Source: Sedimentisphaerales bacterium
GTDB lineage: Bacteria > Planctomycetota > Phycisphaerae > Sedimentisphaerales > Anaerobacaceae
Direction of reading: 5' to 3'
DNA length: 8,954 bases
Assembly: GCA_016933985.1 (NCBI GenBank)
Contig: JAFGTU010000052.1
Location: 1 to 8,954 of the forward strand
Below the pieces are notes generated by a model. The model did not search any database. It saw only the letters and a program-made list of their open reading frames with translations, and was not told the origin of the DNA. The translations under genes were made by a program, and so were the position numbers. Numbering within the stretch: the stretch's first letter is position 1; the number at the start of each line of letters is the position of its first letter. Below are positions 1-6,465 of this stretch, piece after piece.

Positions 1-392
1 ATGCATTCTGTGACACCAATTACATCGGAATGTCGGCATTGTTTTTGTCAGTACAAAACGTCCTCAAGAATGGCTAAAGTCCACTGTCAGAGAGTCCTCA
101 AAAAGCAGCTTTATTATAACGCATTGCGGGCCTCAAGGTCAAGGAAAATCCGGGGAATTTCTGCCATTTTTACCGATTCAGGGCTTTCCTTCTGCTTTCA
201 CAACATATTGCTTGTCCGCGAGTACTCCACAGTGGAGCCGCTTCGCGGGCTGTTCAAATCGATCCCTCGGCTGCGCTCGGGATGACAGGGAGGCTGCGCT
301 CGGGATGACAGAGAGGCTGCTCGGTGTGACGAGATGGATGCTCGGGGCGGCGGGAGAGGTGCGGCGCGTGACGGGCGTGGTTTGGCGCTGTT
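1..392. other. Non-coding left flank with hairpins and short repeats
   Basis: No reading frame here has a ribosome binding site, recognisable protein character or family resemblance. The open frames present run through the repeat array and look accidental. The segment lies downstream of the minus-strand ABC permease. It holds a hairpin CTCCA-CAG-TGGAG (225-237), a small GC hairpin around CCGCTTCGCGG (239-249), and then the tandem array described separately. No clear U-tract terminator for the ABC operon was found. A short palindrome CTACA-GT-TGTAG (393-404) spans the permease stop codon. Confidence 0.6.
269..356. repeat. Degenerate tandem repeat, unit about 23 bases
   Basis: Two nearly identical 23-base units (269-291 and 292-314) share the core GGCTGCGCTCGGGATGACAG and differ at one base near the end. 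They are followed by two decayed units (about 315-335 and 336-356) that keep only GGCTGCTCGG / GGATGCTCGG. The preceding bases CCCTCGG (264-270) look like the tail of a further unit. The array lies in the gene-free left flank and codes for nothing recognisable. Similar CTCGGGATGACA-type repeats are remembered from intergenic regions of environmental bacterial genomes, but this was not checked. Confidence 0.7.
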
Positions 393-1220
393 CTACAGTT
401 GTAGGTCTCTGCGGGACCAGAGAATTCCGCCGGCTACTGTTGAGACGAGAAGGATCGAGAGCAGCACCGCTATATCGTCAAGGGGCCAGCCGGAATGAGT
501 GAATATCCGCGGGCCATCTACGTAATGGAAGATGGTGAGGGGGGAAAGCCATTTGATACGAGTCCACCACTCGGTGAAGACGGCGAGGAAGTAGTTCAGA
601 ACCAGGTATGCGACCGTCAGCCAGATGGCGATATTGCGCTGGAAAGAGGCTGCGGCCAGCAGTGCAATTCCGCCGACGGCGCTGGCGAGAAGGCCGCCTA
701 CGATTGCGGTCTTGAAGAAGGGATACAGGTGAAGCGCCGGGCCGAAGTCGTATATGCTCGTGGCAAACACGGTCCCCAAGAACATCACCAGGACAAGGGC
801 GAACATTCCTGCGGCCGTTATGAATCCGGCACAGATATAGGCGTGAGTCTTGGTGACCCGGCGGGACAATATCAGCTCCATAGCTCCCTTTTGGAGCTCG
901 CCGGGCAGCAGGGTGGTCGGGACGCCCACGGCAAAGAGCATATACAACAACATCATCAGGGGATGCTGATAGCCGATTGCGATCAGGGCCGAGGTATTGC
1001 CGGCGTTCAGCATGTCGCCGCCCAGAGAGGTCTTAACAATTGCGGGCATCATATCGAGCAGCTTGAGTACGGCCTTTATCCTCTCGTCGTCGTGCACCAT
1101 TGCACAGACGTTGATCTGGAAGAGGAATATGATCAGGCCGATGAAGAACCACGCCAACAATATGCGTCGCACCCAGAATCGCAGCAGAGGAAATGGAAAC
1201 GGCGAACGCTCATTGTTCAT
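393..1220 (-). CDS. ABC-2 type transporter permease
   Basis: This is a 275-residue integral membrane protein, the probable membrane half of the exporter whose ATPase is encoded just upstream. Hydrophobic stretches at about residues 18-36, 85-104, 127-154, 170-192, 196-216 and 248-267 give six helices, the usual ABC-2 topology. The segment LLPGELQKGAMELILSRRVT (about 104-123) resembles the conserved cytoplasmic stretch of ABC-2 permeases before helix 3, where an E..KG..E.(I/L)LS pattern is typical. The start at 1220 is chosen because a strong AAGGAGG lies 7 bases upstream and because it makes an ATGA overlap with the ATPase stop. A longer frame to 1313 would run inside the ATPase gene without such a site. 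The substrate cannot be read from the sequence. Confidence 0.88.
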   Translation of the reverse strand: MNNERSPFPFPLLRFWVRRILLAWFFIGLIIFLFQINVCAMVHDDERIKAVLKLLDMMPAIVKTSLGGDMLNAGNTSALIAIGYQHPLMMLLYMLFAVGVPTTLLPGELQKGAMELILSRRVTKTHAYICAGFITAAGMFALVLVMFLGTVFATSIYDFGPALHLYPFFKTAIVGGLLASAVGGIALLAAASFQRNIAIWLTVAYLVLNYFLAVFTEWWTRIKWLSPLTIFHYVDGPRIFTHSGWPLDDIAVLLSILLVSTVAGGILWSRRDLQL

Positions 1221-2122
1221 CGGCCGGCCTCCTTCTGGTAGTACTGCATAAAGGCCTCCTGCAGCGAGGTCTGGGGCGTGGCGATGCGATCGACGGGGAA
1301 ATCGGCGATCCATTTGAGCACGGCCTCGGCTGTGCCCTGATAGGCGACGTGCAGGGAATCGGCGTCCTGGCTGATTACTCGCACGCCCGGCAGCCGGTCG
1401 GCAGGCAGCGCAGGGACCAGCGCCCCTTTGACAAACCAGACCTTGAGGCGTCGTTCGCCCTGCCGAACGATCTGCGAGACCGGGGCCAGCTCGACGAGCC
1501 GGCCTTCTCGCAAAATGGCCGCGCGCCCGCAGATTGCCGCAACCTCAGCCAGATCGTGCGAGGATAGCAGCACGGTCGCTCCGGATTCCGATGCCTCTCG
1601 AATCAGGTCCAGAACGATTTGACTTATCAGGGGGTCGAGCCCGATTGTCGGCTCATCGAGAATGAGCAGGTCGGGACGATGCTGAAGTGCGTAGATGACG
1701 CCCACTTTCTGGCGATTGCCTTTCGAGAGCGCGCCGATGCGGCGGTCGAGGTTCAGGTCAAGGCGGTCGGCCAGCTCGTTTCGGCGTCTTTCAGCGGCGT
1801 CGTTGCCGTCGCCGAGTGCGGCCATGAACCTGAGCGATTGCCTGGCGGTGTATTGCGGCCAGATGCGGAAATCGCCCGGCAGATAGCCAATTCGTGCGTG
1901 GCCGGTCGCCTGCCCAGGCACGACAGGCGCGCCCAATATGCGGCATAGCCCTGATGTCGGCGCGAGCAGGCCCATGAGACACCGGATGGTCGTTGTCTTG
2001 CCGGAGCCGTTGGGTCCGAGATAGCCGAAGACCTCGCCCTTTTCTATACCGAAGGACAGGTCTTCGACGCCTCGCGCGGCGCCGTATCTCTTTGTCAACG
2101 CTCTGCATTCTATTGTGTTCAC
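1217..2122 (-). CDS. ABC transporter ATP-binding protein
   Basis: This 301-residue ATPase should power the export-type ABC-2 permease encoded directly downstream. Motifs in order: Walker A GPNGSGKTT (36-44), signature LSKGNRQKV (132-140), Walker B LLILDEP (152-158) with catalytic E157, D-loop near GLDP (161-164), and switch histidine in SSHD (H189). Where most family members have the Q-loop glutamine, the sequence reads YLPGDFRIWPQ (80-90). Related exporter ATPases often have this YLPG form, so it is probably a subfamily trait and not damage. Residues from about 220 form a C-terminal extension like the DUF4162-type tail of this family. The start is GTG, overlapping the rsmE stop as GTGA, with GGAG 6-7 bases upstream. 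The overlaps on both sides imply translational coupling. The substrate is unknown. Confidence 0.95.
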   Translation of the reverse strand: MNTIECRALTKRYGAARGVEDLSFGIEKGEVFGYLGPNGSGKTTTIRCLMGLLAPTSGLCRILGAPVVPGQATGHARIGYLPGDFRIWPQYTARQSLRFMAALGDGNDAAERRRNELADRLDLNLDRRIGALSKGNRQKVGVIYALQHRPDLLILDEPTIGLDPLISQIVLDLIREASESGATVLLSSHDLAEVAAICGRAAILREGRLVELAPVSQIVRQGERRLKVWFVKGALVPALPADRLPGVRVISQDADSLHVAYQGTAEAVLKWIADFPVDRIATPQTSLQEAFMQYYQKEAGR

Positions 2123-2862
2123 GCGGGCTCCAGTTCGTGGAGGATTAGGGCGGAGGCGACTATTGCGGCTGTTTCGGTTCTCAGGATTCGCGGGCCGAGG
2201 CTGACGGGTAGCGCGCCGGCGTCTATCGCGAGGCGGAGTTCTTCTTCGGTGAAGCCGCCTTCCGGGCCTATCAGCAGAGCGATGGTTTGCGGCTCGTTTC
2301 TATTGCCGCCGCGCAGAGCCTTTTGCAGGCTTATTTGCTGTTCGTGAGGCGAAGCGATCAGGCAGCGGTCGAAGGCATTTAGTTGCGATAAGACCTCATC
2401 GAACCGGACGGGCGGGGCAAGCTCTGGGATTCGAGTGCGGTGCGACTGCTCGGCTGCCTCGGTAATAATGGCTCTCCAGCGGTCGAGCTTTTTCGGCGTA
2501 ACAGTATCACCCTTGCGGATAACGCTTCGCTGCGTGATGATTGGTGTGAACCGCGATACCCCGACCTCGGTGCATTTCTGCAGGACCAGCTCGAATTTCA
2601 CCCGCGAAAGCAGTGATTGATAGAGTACGATCTGTACGTCAGGCTCGCCGGCACCGACATGGCGGGAGTCGATTCGGCCGGCGACCTCTTGCTTATCGAC
2701 GCCTGTGAGCACCACTTCATATTCGCAGCCCGTGTTATCAAGAACAATGATGCGCTCGCCGGACGTCATCCGAAGGACGTTGCGGATTTGGTGGGCCTGT
2801 TGCCCCGTGAGGACAACCTCGTCGCCCCTGATATCAGACTTGGATATGAAGAATCGGTTCAT
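2119..2862 (-). CDS. rsmE: 16S rRNA (uracil-1498-N3)-methyltransferase RsmE
   Basis: This 247-residue cytoplasmic enzyme should methylate N3 of U1498 in helix 44 of 16S rRNA, using S-adenosylmethionine. The N-terminal part (about 1-70) is the PUA-like RNA-binding domain. The remainder is the SPOUT (trefoil-knot) methyltransferase. Family landmarks are QKCTEVGV (95-102), EAAEQSHR (135-142), the SAM-binding loop IGPEGGFTEEE (198-208) and LGPRILRTETA (222-232). Length and motif spacing are normal for RsmE. The ATG at 2862 has no convincing Shine-Dalgarno sequence. A possible promoter sits so close that the transcript could be nearly leaderless. The stop overlaps the GTG of the ABC ATPase, so the rRNA modification gene heads a three-gene operon with a transporter. 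Confidence 0.96.
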   Translation of the reverse strand: MNRFFISKSDIRGDEVVLTGQQAHQIRNVLRMTSGERIIVLDNTGCEYEVVLTGVDKQEVAGRIDSRHVGAGEPDVQIVLYQSLLSRVKFELVLQKCTEVGVSRFTPIITQRSVIRKGDTVTPKKLDRWRAIITEAAEQSHRTRIPELAPPVRFDEVLSQLNAFDRCLIASPHEQQISLQKALRGGNRNEPQTIALLIGPEGGFTEEELRLAIDAGALPVSLGPRILRTETAAIVASALILHELEPA

Positions 2863-2871
2863 AGTTCCGAA

Positions 2872-2900
2872 ATGTTAAGGGAAGGCACCACAGCTTGCAA
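2872..2900 (-). promoter_or_regulatory. Possible rsmE promoter
   Basis: Read on the minus strand: TTGCAA (2895-2900), a 17-base spacer, and TAACAT (2872-2877). Each hexamer matches the sigma-70 consensus at four of six positions. Only nine bases separate the -10 hexamer from the rsmE ATG. Transcription from here would give a leader of a few bases at most, which fits the lack of a Shine-Dalgarno sequence. Confidence 0.3.
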
Positions 2901-2925
2901 GTAGCGATGCGGGAACCTCAGAGCG

Positions 2926-2957
2926 TCTTTACCCCGGCGCTTACGCTTAGGGCTTGT
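2926..2957. repeat. Dispersed 32-base repeat, copy 1
   Basis: This 32-base segment begins TCTTTACCCCGGCGC and ends GGGCTTGT. It matches the segment 5681-5712 at 29 of 32 positions, in the same orientation. It can fold with CCC/GGG outer pairs and GCG/CGC inner pairs around a four-base loop. It lies between two minus-strand genes, downstream of the HTH gene and upstream of rsmE, outside any coding frame. Confidence 0.7.
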
Positions 2958-3004
2958 GCTGATTTTCCACACCACAGATATAATTCGACGCTGGATGGTC
3001 GGTT

Positions 3005-3448
3005 TTAGATGTCTTCATCCGCGTTCTGATGCTCCTCAGCGAGGATAGCGAGGATTTTGGCGGCGGTTTGGGGGGTTAGGTTTTGTGGCTGGTCGGGCGC
3101 GTCGGCGACGGGGAGTTGCGGTCTTGGCGGAGCAGCGGCCGGGGGCTGCATTGCGATGATGTCGAGGCAGGCCTTTCGGGCGGTTTCTTCCTTTTCGCAT
3201 TGCGTAAGCTGGACGAGCTTGGCCGCGGCCATGGGGGCGTAGCGGGCGATCATGGCGGCACTAAGGCGGTGGGCTGTGGTGATGCGTTTTTCGAGATGCT
3301 TGATGAAGGCGTCTTCGCCCTGCCATTTGCCGTAGAGCTTTGCGTTTACATTGTGCTTTTCGAGGACCGCGTGCTCATCGAGCTCGCCGGCGAAAAGGTC
3401 TTCGATTACGTCGATTTGCCTCTTGGTGAGTGTGTTTTTTCTGCGCAT
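3005..3448 (-). CDS. Small terminase-like helix-turn-helix protein
   Basis: This is a 147-residue, probably cytoplasmic and DNA-binding protein of uncertain role. Residues about 7-45 (LTKRQIDVIEDLFAGELDEHAV...) look like the helix-turn-helix found at the N-terminus of phage small terminase subunits and phBC6A51-type proteins. The segment ARYAPMAAAKLVQL...ETARKACLDIIAM (68-100) resembles the helical part that follows in those proteins. A proline/alanine-rich linker (102-122) and a short helical tail (124-140) complete it. No large terminase, portal, capsid or integrase gene is nearby, so a living prophage is not indicated. The start at 3448 has a near-perfect Shine-Dalgarno TAGGAGGT nine bases upstream. 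It could be a domesticated phage gene or an unrelated regulator with a similar fold. Family assignment is from memory. Confidence 0.7.
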   Translation of the reverse strand: MRRKNTLTKRQIDVIEDLFAGELDEHAVLEKHNVNAKLYGKWQGEDAFIKHLEKRITTAHRLSAAMIARYAPMAAAKLVQLTQCEKEETARKACLDIIAMQPPAAAPPRPQLPVADAPDQPQNLTPQTAAKILAILAEEHQNADEDI

Positions 3449-3462
3449 AGTGTGATTACCTC

Positions 3463-3475
3463 CTAATTGAATTAG
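3463..3475. promoter_or_regulatory. Perfect palindrome, possible operator
   Basis: CTAATT-G-AATTAG is a perfect inverted repeat with six-base arms and a one-base centre. It sits between the Shine-Dalgarno sequence of the HTH gene and its predicted -35 element, and overlaps the predicted -10. A dimeric DNA-binding protein, possibly the HTH product itself, could bind here. Binding is an inference. Confidence 0.4.
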
Positions 3476-3498
3476 AGTAGTGATTGGGGCAGTGTGAA
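3471..3498 (-). promoter_or_regulatory. Probable promoter of the HTH gene
   Basis: Read on the minus strand: TTCACA (3493-3498), a 16-base spacer and TCTAAT (3471-3476). Each hexamer matches consensus at five of six positions. Transcription would start just upstream of the TAGGAGGT ribosome binding site, giving a leader of roughly 20 bases. Confidence 0.5.
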
Positions 3499-3687
3499 GG
3501 TCTCTTGCCTGACGGGTGTTTCCGGAGCCGATGAGATATTCTAAACTGTCCAGGTCGTCTGGAGAGGGTATTATGCCGTCATGGCGGGCAACGGGTTAAT
3601 TGCTCTGCTGGGGACCGAAAAAAGGCCGTTTCGCCTGCGCCAGGGGGCTGAAGGGGGGTCTATTTGACGAAATCGCCGAAGAATTTC

Positions 3688-3717
3688 TTGCAATTTATCG
3701 GACGAGTCTGGTATAAT
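3688..3717 (+). promoter_or_regulatory. Promoter of the 582-residue secreted protein gene
   Basis: TTGCAA (3688-3693), an 18-base spacer and a consensus TATAAT (3712-3717) preceded by TGG, giving an extended -10 element. The expected transcription start is near 3724, leaving a leader of about 85 bases before the preferred ATG at 3810. Confidence 0.7.
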
Positions 3718-3809
3718 GGAAGGGTGCGTATGTTTGTTCCGTTAGCACTTCCGGGTTCAGGAGGTCTATGGTGTTCGACGAAACGACGTTTTTGGAAAGG
3801 AGAAAAACC

Positions 3810-5558
3810 ATGTCAAAGAGAATTCCCCAACAATTTATTACCCTTGTAGCAGTGATGTTGCTCGCGTTGCTGAGCAGCGCGGCATCGGCCGATTGGACGG
3901 AGACATTCGGCGGCAACGCCTTCGACCAGGCATGGGAATGGGACTGCTGGCCCCGTGTGACGGGGACGTTCACACACGTCATTACCGACGGCCCGGATGA
4001 TAACGATTACATCAGCATAAATGAAACCACAAAGCTCGACGAAGACGCTCATATCTATGGCTCGGGCTTCGGCATTGGCTTTGTCACAGATCAGAGCTTC
4101 AGCGACGTTCGGGTCGGCACGGTCGTGAACGTAGCCGGCGATGCCGCCAAGTTCTATCACGGGATGGGAGCAAGGGCCGGTTACTTTCTCGATAACGGCT
4201 CGATAAGCGGCGTGCCCGGAATTATTGCAAGCGCCTACATAATGCACATAAACTGGGAGGATTGGCCTCCGCGATTCATGATCGATATTGAGAAAGTCAT
4301 CTGGAACTATAATGCGATGGCCCAGGGATTCGATGTTGTGGTTCCCGGCTTGGGCAACGGCGGGAGCTTCTACGCGGCGCTGGACATAATAGGCACGAAT
4401 CCAACTTATGTCACAGGGTACCTCTATGAATATGAAGGTGGTCCGCTGGTGGCCAAGACAGCGACTCTTATTGATACTGATGTTCTCGATTCGTGGGAGA
4501 ACGTGGCCCACGCCCCAAGACCCCCTCACAACGATCCTTTCTTAGACGGCTACAGCGGGATATTCGCCCAGAACGAGCGTTCGAACCCACCGGGCTACCA
4601 TACGACGTTTGATGATGTCTCGTCTGTTTCGCAGGGGTCCAAGGGGCCGGTGGCGGTGTATGTGAGCCCTGCGGACGGCGCGACGGACGTGGATATCAAT
4701 GTTGACCTGGAGTGGGTGGAGTCGAGCTTTGCGACCTCCCGCGAGTTGTGGTTCGGCAAGGAAGGAGCTATGAGGCCATATAGCCCCGCGGGCACGAGCT
4801 ACGACCCCGGCACTCTTGAATTCGGGCAGAGATACCAGTGGCGGGTCGATCAGACGGTTCCCGGCGGCAAGATTGAAGGAATCGTCGGCACCTTTACTAC
4901 GGAAGGGACGTCCGAAGGATGCCTGATGATTGATGATTTCGAGTCTTATGACGCCGATGGGGATATAATGGTGGCCTGGCCCGATGATATTGAGGTATGG
5001 GACTACACGTATCTCGAAACGTTCACCGTATTCGCCGGCGCCAAGGCGATGCGGTTCGAGTGGCAGAATCAGTTTGACCCGTACAAGACCACGCTTACCC
5101 ATACGTTTACCGAGCCTCAGAATTGGACGATGGGCGGACTTGCGGTACTATCTTTGAATTTCCGCGGCGAGGAGGATAACTATGAGCAGAAGATGTTTGT
5201 GGGGCTGGAGGATAACGTCGGTCATTCCTACGAGGTGCCGAATCCCTACAACAGCTATGCAGTTCAGACAGAATCGTGGCAGAGGTGGAACATTGAGTTG
5301 AGCGAATTCAGCGGGGCCGGCGTGGACCTGAGCCAGGTAAAGAAGATTAGCATCCGCGTTGGAGATGGTACGCCTTCGGGCCAGCCGGACTCCCCGGCGG
5401 ATTCGGATATGATATACATCGACCAGGTACAGGTTTGTCCGCTGAAGTGCTCGTTGAATCTGCGGGCCGACGTGGACGGCAATTGCAGGGTGGATTTCGG
5501 CGATTTCTCTTCAATAGCCAATGACTGGCTCAGCGAAGGAGAATACGAGCTGCCGTAA
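3810..5558 (+). CDS. Secreted multidomain protein with dockerin-like C-terminus
   Basis: This 582-residue protein has a Sec signal peptide: K3/R4, a hydrophobic core at 10-22, and likely cleavage after ASA (25-27). Residues about 28-275 look like a jelly-roll, LamG-like or glycan-hydrolase-accessory domain. Residues about 280-365 (VSPADGATDVDINVDLEW...FGQRYQWRVD...GTFTTEG) are a fibronectin-III/Ig-like module common in planctomycete exoproteins. Residues about 371-543 (CLMIDDFESYDADGD...SDMIYIDQVQVC) resemble a galactose-binding, carbohydrate-binding-like beta-sandwich. Residues 553-574 (ADVDGNCRVDFGDF...NDWL) form one dockerin-like calcium loop and helix, not the usual duplicated pair. No catalytic motif is evident, so a binding or structural role outside the cell is likelier than an enzyme. 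The start is set by AAGGAG (3797-3802), seven bases upstream. Confidence 0.85.
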   Translation: MSKRIPQQFITLVAVMLLALLSSAASADWTETFGGNAFDQAWEWDCWPRVTGTFTHVITDGPDDNDYISINETTKLDEDAHIYGSGFGIGFVTDQSFSDVRVGTVVNVAGDAAKFYHGMGARAGYFLDNGSISGVPGIIASAYIMHINWEDWPPRFMIDIEKVIWNYNAMAQGFDVVVPGLGNGGSFYAALDIIGTNPTYVTGYLYEYEGGPLVAKTATLIDTDVLDSWENVAHAPRPPHNDPFLDGYSGIFAQNERSNPPGYHTTFDDVSSVSQGSKGPVAVYVSPADGATDVDINVDLEWVESSFATSRELWFGKEGAMRPYSPAGTSYDPGTLEFGQRYQWRVDQTVPGGKIEGIVGTFTTEGTSEGCLMIDDFESYDADGDIMVAWPDDIEVWDYTYLETFTVFAGAKAMRFEWQNQFDPYKTTLTHTFTEPQNWTMGGLAVLSLNFRGEEDNYEQKMFVGLEDNVGHSYEVPNPYNSYAVQTESWQRWNIELSEFSGAGVDLSQVKKISIRVGDGTPSGQPDSPADSDMIYIDQVQVCPLKCSLNLRADVDGNCRVDFGDFSSIANDWLSEGEYELP

Positions 5559-5578
5559 GACATAAGAGTGGTCAATTG

Positions 5579-5608
5579 TGCCGAACGAGCCGAAGGGCCG
5601 GCATTTTT
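5579..5608 (+). terminator. Probable intrinsic terminator of the secreted protein gene
   Basis: An outer stem TGCCG/CGGCA (5579-5583 with 5599-5603) encloses an adjacent GCC-GAAG-GGC hairpin (5589-5598), followed by ATTTTT. It lies 20 bases after the stop codon. A second hairpin, CGCCCC-ATAA-GGGGCG (5616-5631), follows with a short TTTT a few bases later and may act as backup. Confidence 0.5.
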
Positions 5609-5680
5609 ATCGCGGCGCCCCATAAGGGGCGAGCTTGCGTTTTAGGTCTGCAGCGACTTTCCATTCGCCGTCGCTACAAT

Positions 5681-5712
5681 TCTTTACTCCGGCGCTCACG
5701 CTTCGGGCTTGT
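5681..5712. repeat. Dispersed 32-base repeat, copy 2
   Basis: It begins TCTTTACTCCGGCGC and ends GGGCTTGT. It differs from the copy at 2926-2957 by three substitutions and no gaps. It can fold as CCG-GCG / CGC-tt-CGG around CTCA. It lies between two plus-strand genes, after the terminator region of the first. Confidence 0.7.
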
Positions 5713-5779
5713 TGTGCCTTTGGCGTGATGTATTTCCAGGCGGGTGCGGCTTTTTTGATGTAACCATCTGGCTGGCTGC

Positions 5780-5788
5780 TGGTATAGT
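5780..5788 (+). promoter_or_regulatory. Possible extended -10 promoter of the anchored helical protein gene
   Basis: TGG-TATAGT has the same arrangement as the TGG-TATAAT extended -10 at 3709-3717. No good -35 lies at the right distance: TTGATG at 5755-5760 would need a 22-base spacer. The promoter therefore depends on the extended -10 element. Confidence 0.35.
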
Positions 5789-5833
5789 AATAGCGGCAGT
5801 AAGTACACAGAAACTAACTTGAGGCGGCAAGAA

Positions 5834-6448
5834 ATGGAAACAGAAAAGGAAAAAGCAAGTCGAGCGTTGTGGTCGGCGGGCGCTATTGTGGTGCTCGTTG
5901 CGGCGCTGGGATTGGGATTGGGGATCAGGAAGATTCGGGTTTGGCGAGCGGAATCGAATCGGCGAGTCGCGTCCGAGATTCAGGTCGAGCCGGCCTCGGC
6001 TAAGAAAGTTGAGACCGAGCCAGTGAAGGAAGTGTCCGAGACTGTCGAGGAAGAATTCGTCGTGGTCGCCGAGGCGAACGAGCCGGTCGCGGTCGAAGCA
6101 GCCGCACAGGAAGAGACGAGCAAAGAGGTCGTAGCCGAATCGACGCAAGGCGGATTTCAGATGCCTCAGGGGGGCGGTGAAAGATGGCGGCAGATGTGGG
6201 CGGATCTCAATCTTACGGAGGAAGAGCAGGCCAGATTGAGAGAGGGATTTGCCCTGGCGATGGAGAGATGGCGCAATATGTCGGAGGAGGACAGGCAGGC
6301 CGAGATGGCAAGATTCAGGGGCATGAGAGAGCGATGGGAGAGCATGTCCGACGAAGAGAGAGACCAGGCGATGGGGCGGATGCGAGACCGATTCGAGGAT
6401 TGGCGTGCCAGCGGTTCGACCGAGCTGCCGGAGATAAGCCTCGATTGA
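5834..6448 (+). CDS. Membrane-anchored protein with Spy/CpxP-like charged helical domain
   Basis: This 204-residue protein has one N-terminal membrane helix (about 13-30) after a short charged, probably cytoplasmic segment. An acidic Glu/Val/Ala-rich linker (about 46-105) follows, then a glycine patch (106-115) and a highly charged helical domain (116-190). The domain repeats a pattern of about 22 residues: ERWRNMSEEDRQAEMARFRG (144-163) and ERWESMSDEERDQAMGRMRD (166-185), with a related LNLTEEEQARLREGF before them. This looks like the LTXXQ/Spy-CpxP style of periplasmic helical proteins, but no diagnostic motif proves it. The ATG at 5834 is preferred over the TTG at 5819, because GAGG (5821-5824) lies nine bases before the ATG while the TTG has no site. 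Its function is not known; periplasmic location is inferred. Confidence 0.75.
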   Translation: METEKEKASRALWSAGAIVVLVAALGLGLGIRKIRVWRAESNRRVASEIQVEPASAKKVETEPVKEVSETVEEEFVVVAEANEPVAVEAAAQEETSKEVVAESTQGGFQMPQGGGERWRQMWADLNLTEEEQARLREGFALAMERWRNMSEEDRQAEMARFRGMRERWESMSDEERDQAMGRMRDRFEDWRASGSTELPEISLD

Positions 6449-6465
6449 CATTGAAACAAGCCTCG

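Larger units (their letters stand above)
3449..3809. other. Divergent intergenic region
   Basis: About 360 bases separate the minus-strand HTH gene from the plus-strand secreted protein gene. The left edge holds the HTH promoter and palindrome. The right part (3688-3717) holds the promoter of the secreted protein gene. Between them are a hairpin TCCAG-GTCGT-CTGGA (3549-3563) and G-rich runs (about 3642-3659), with no convincing gene. The 5' leader of the secreted protein gene (about 3724-3809) carries a second AGGAGG, discussed under findings. Confidence 0.6.

Noticed and set aside
1..285. 94-residue plus-strand frame opening the window
   Set aside because: No ribosome site, no recognisable protein character, and its end runs through the short tandem repeat array.
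495..1241. 248-residue plus-strand frame opposite the ABC permease
   Set aside because: Low-complexity Gln/His/Gly-rich translation antisense to a clear six-helix permease; a frame shadow.
2954..2984. TTGTGC and a perfect TATAAT on the plus strand
   Set aside because: A 19-base spacer and no plus-strand gene follows; probably chance, though it touches repeat copy 1.
3005..3448. Active prophage marker
   Set aside because: No integrase, attachment repeats, large terminase or structural genes lie within the window around the HTH gene.
3083..3466. 127-residue plus-strand frame opposite the HTH gene
   Set aside because: The minus-strand gene has a strong ribosome site, promoter and family-like HTH; this frame has none.
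3642..3659. G-quadruplex
   Set aside because: Only two long G runs are present, not the four needed for an intramolecular quadruplex.
3813..4529. 238-residue minus-strand frame opposite the secreted protein
   Set aside because: Antisense to a strongly supported multidomain exoprotein; no ribosome site or family features.
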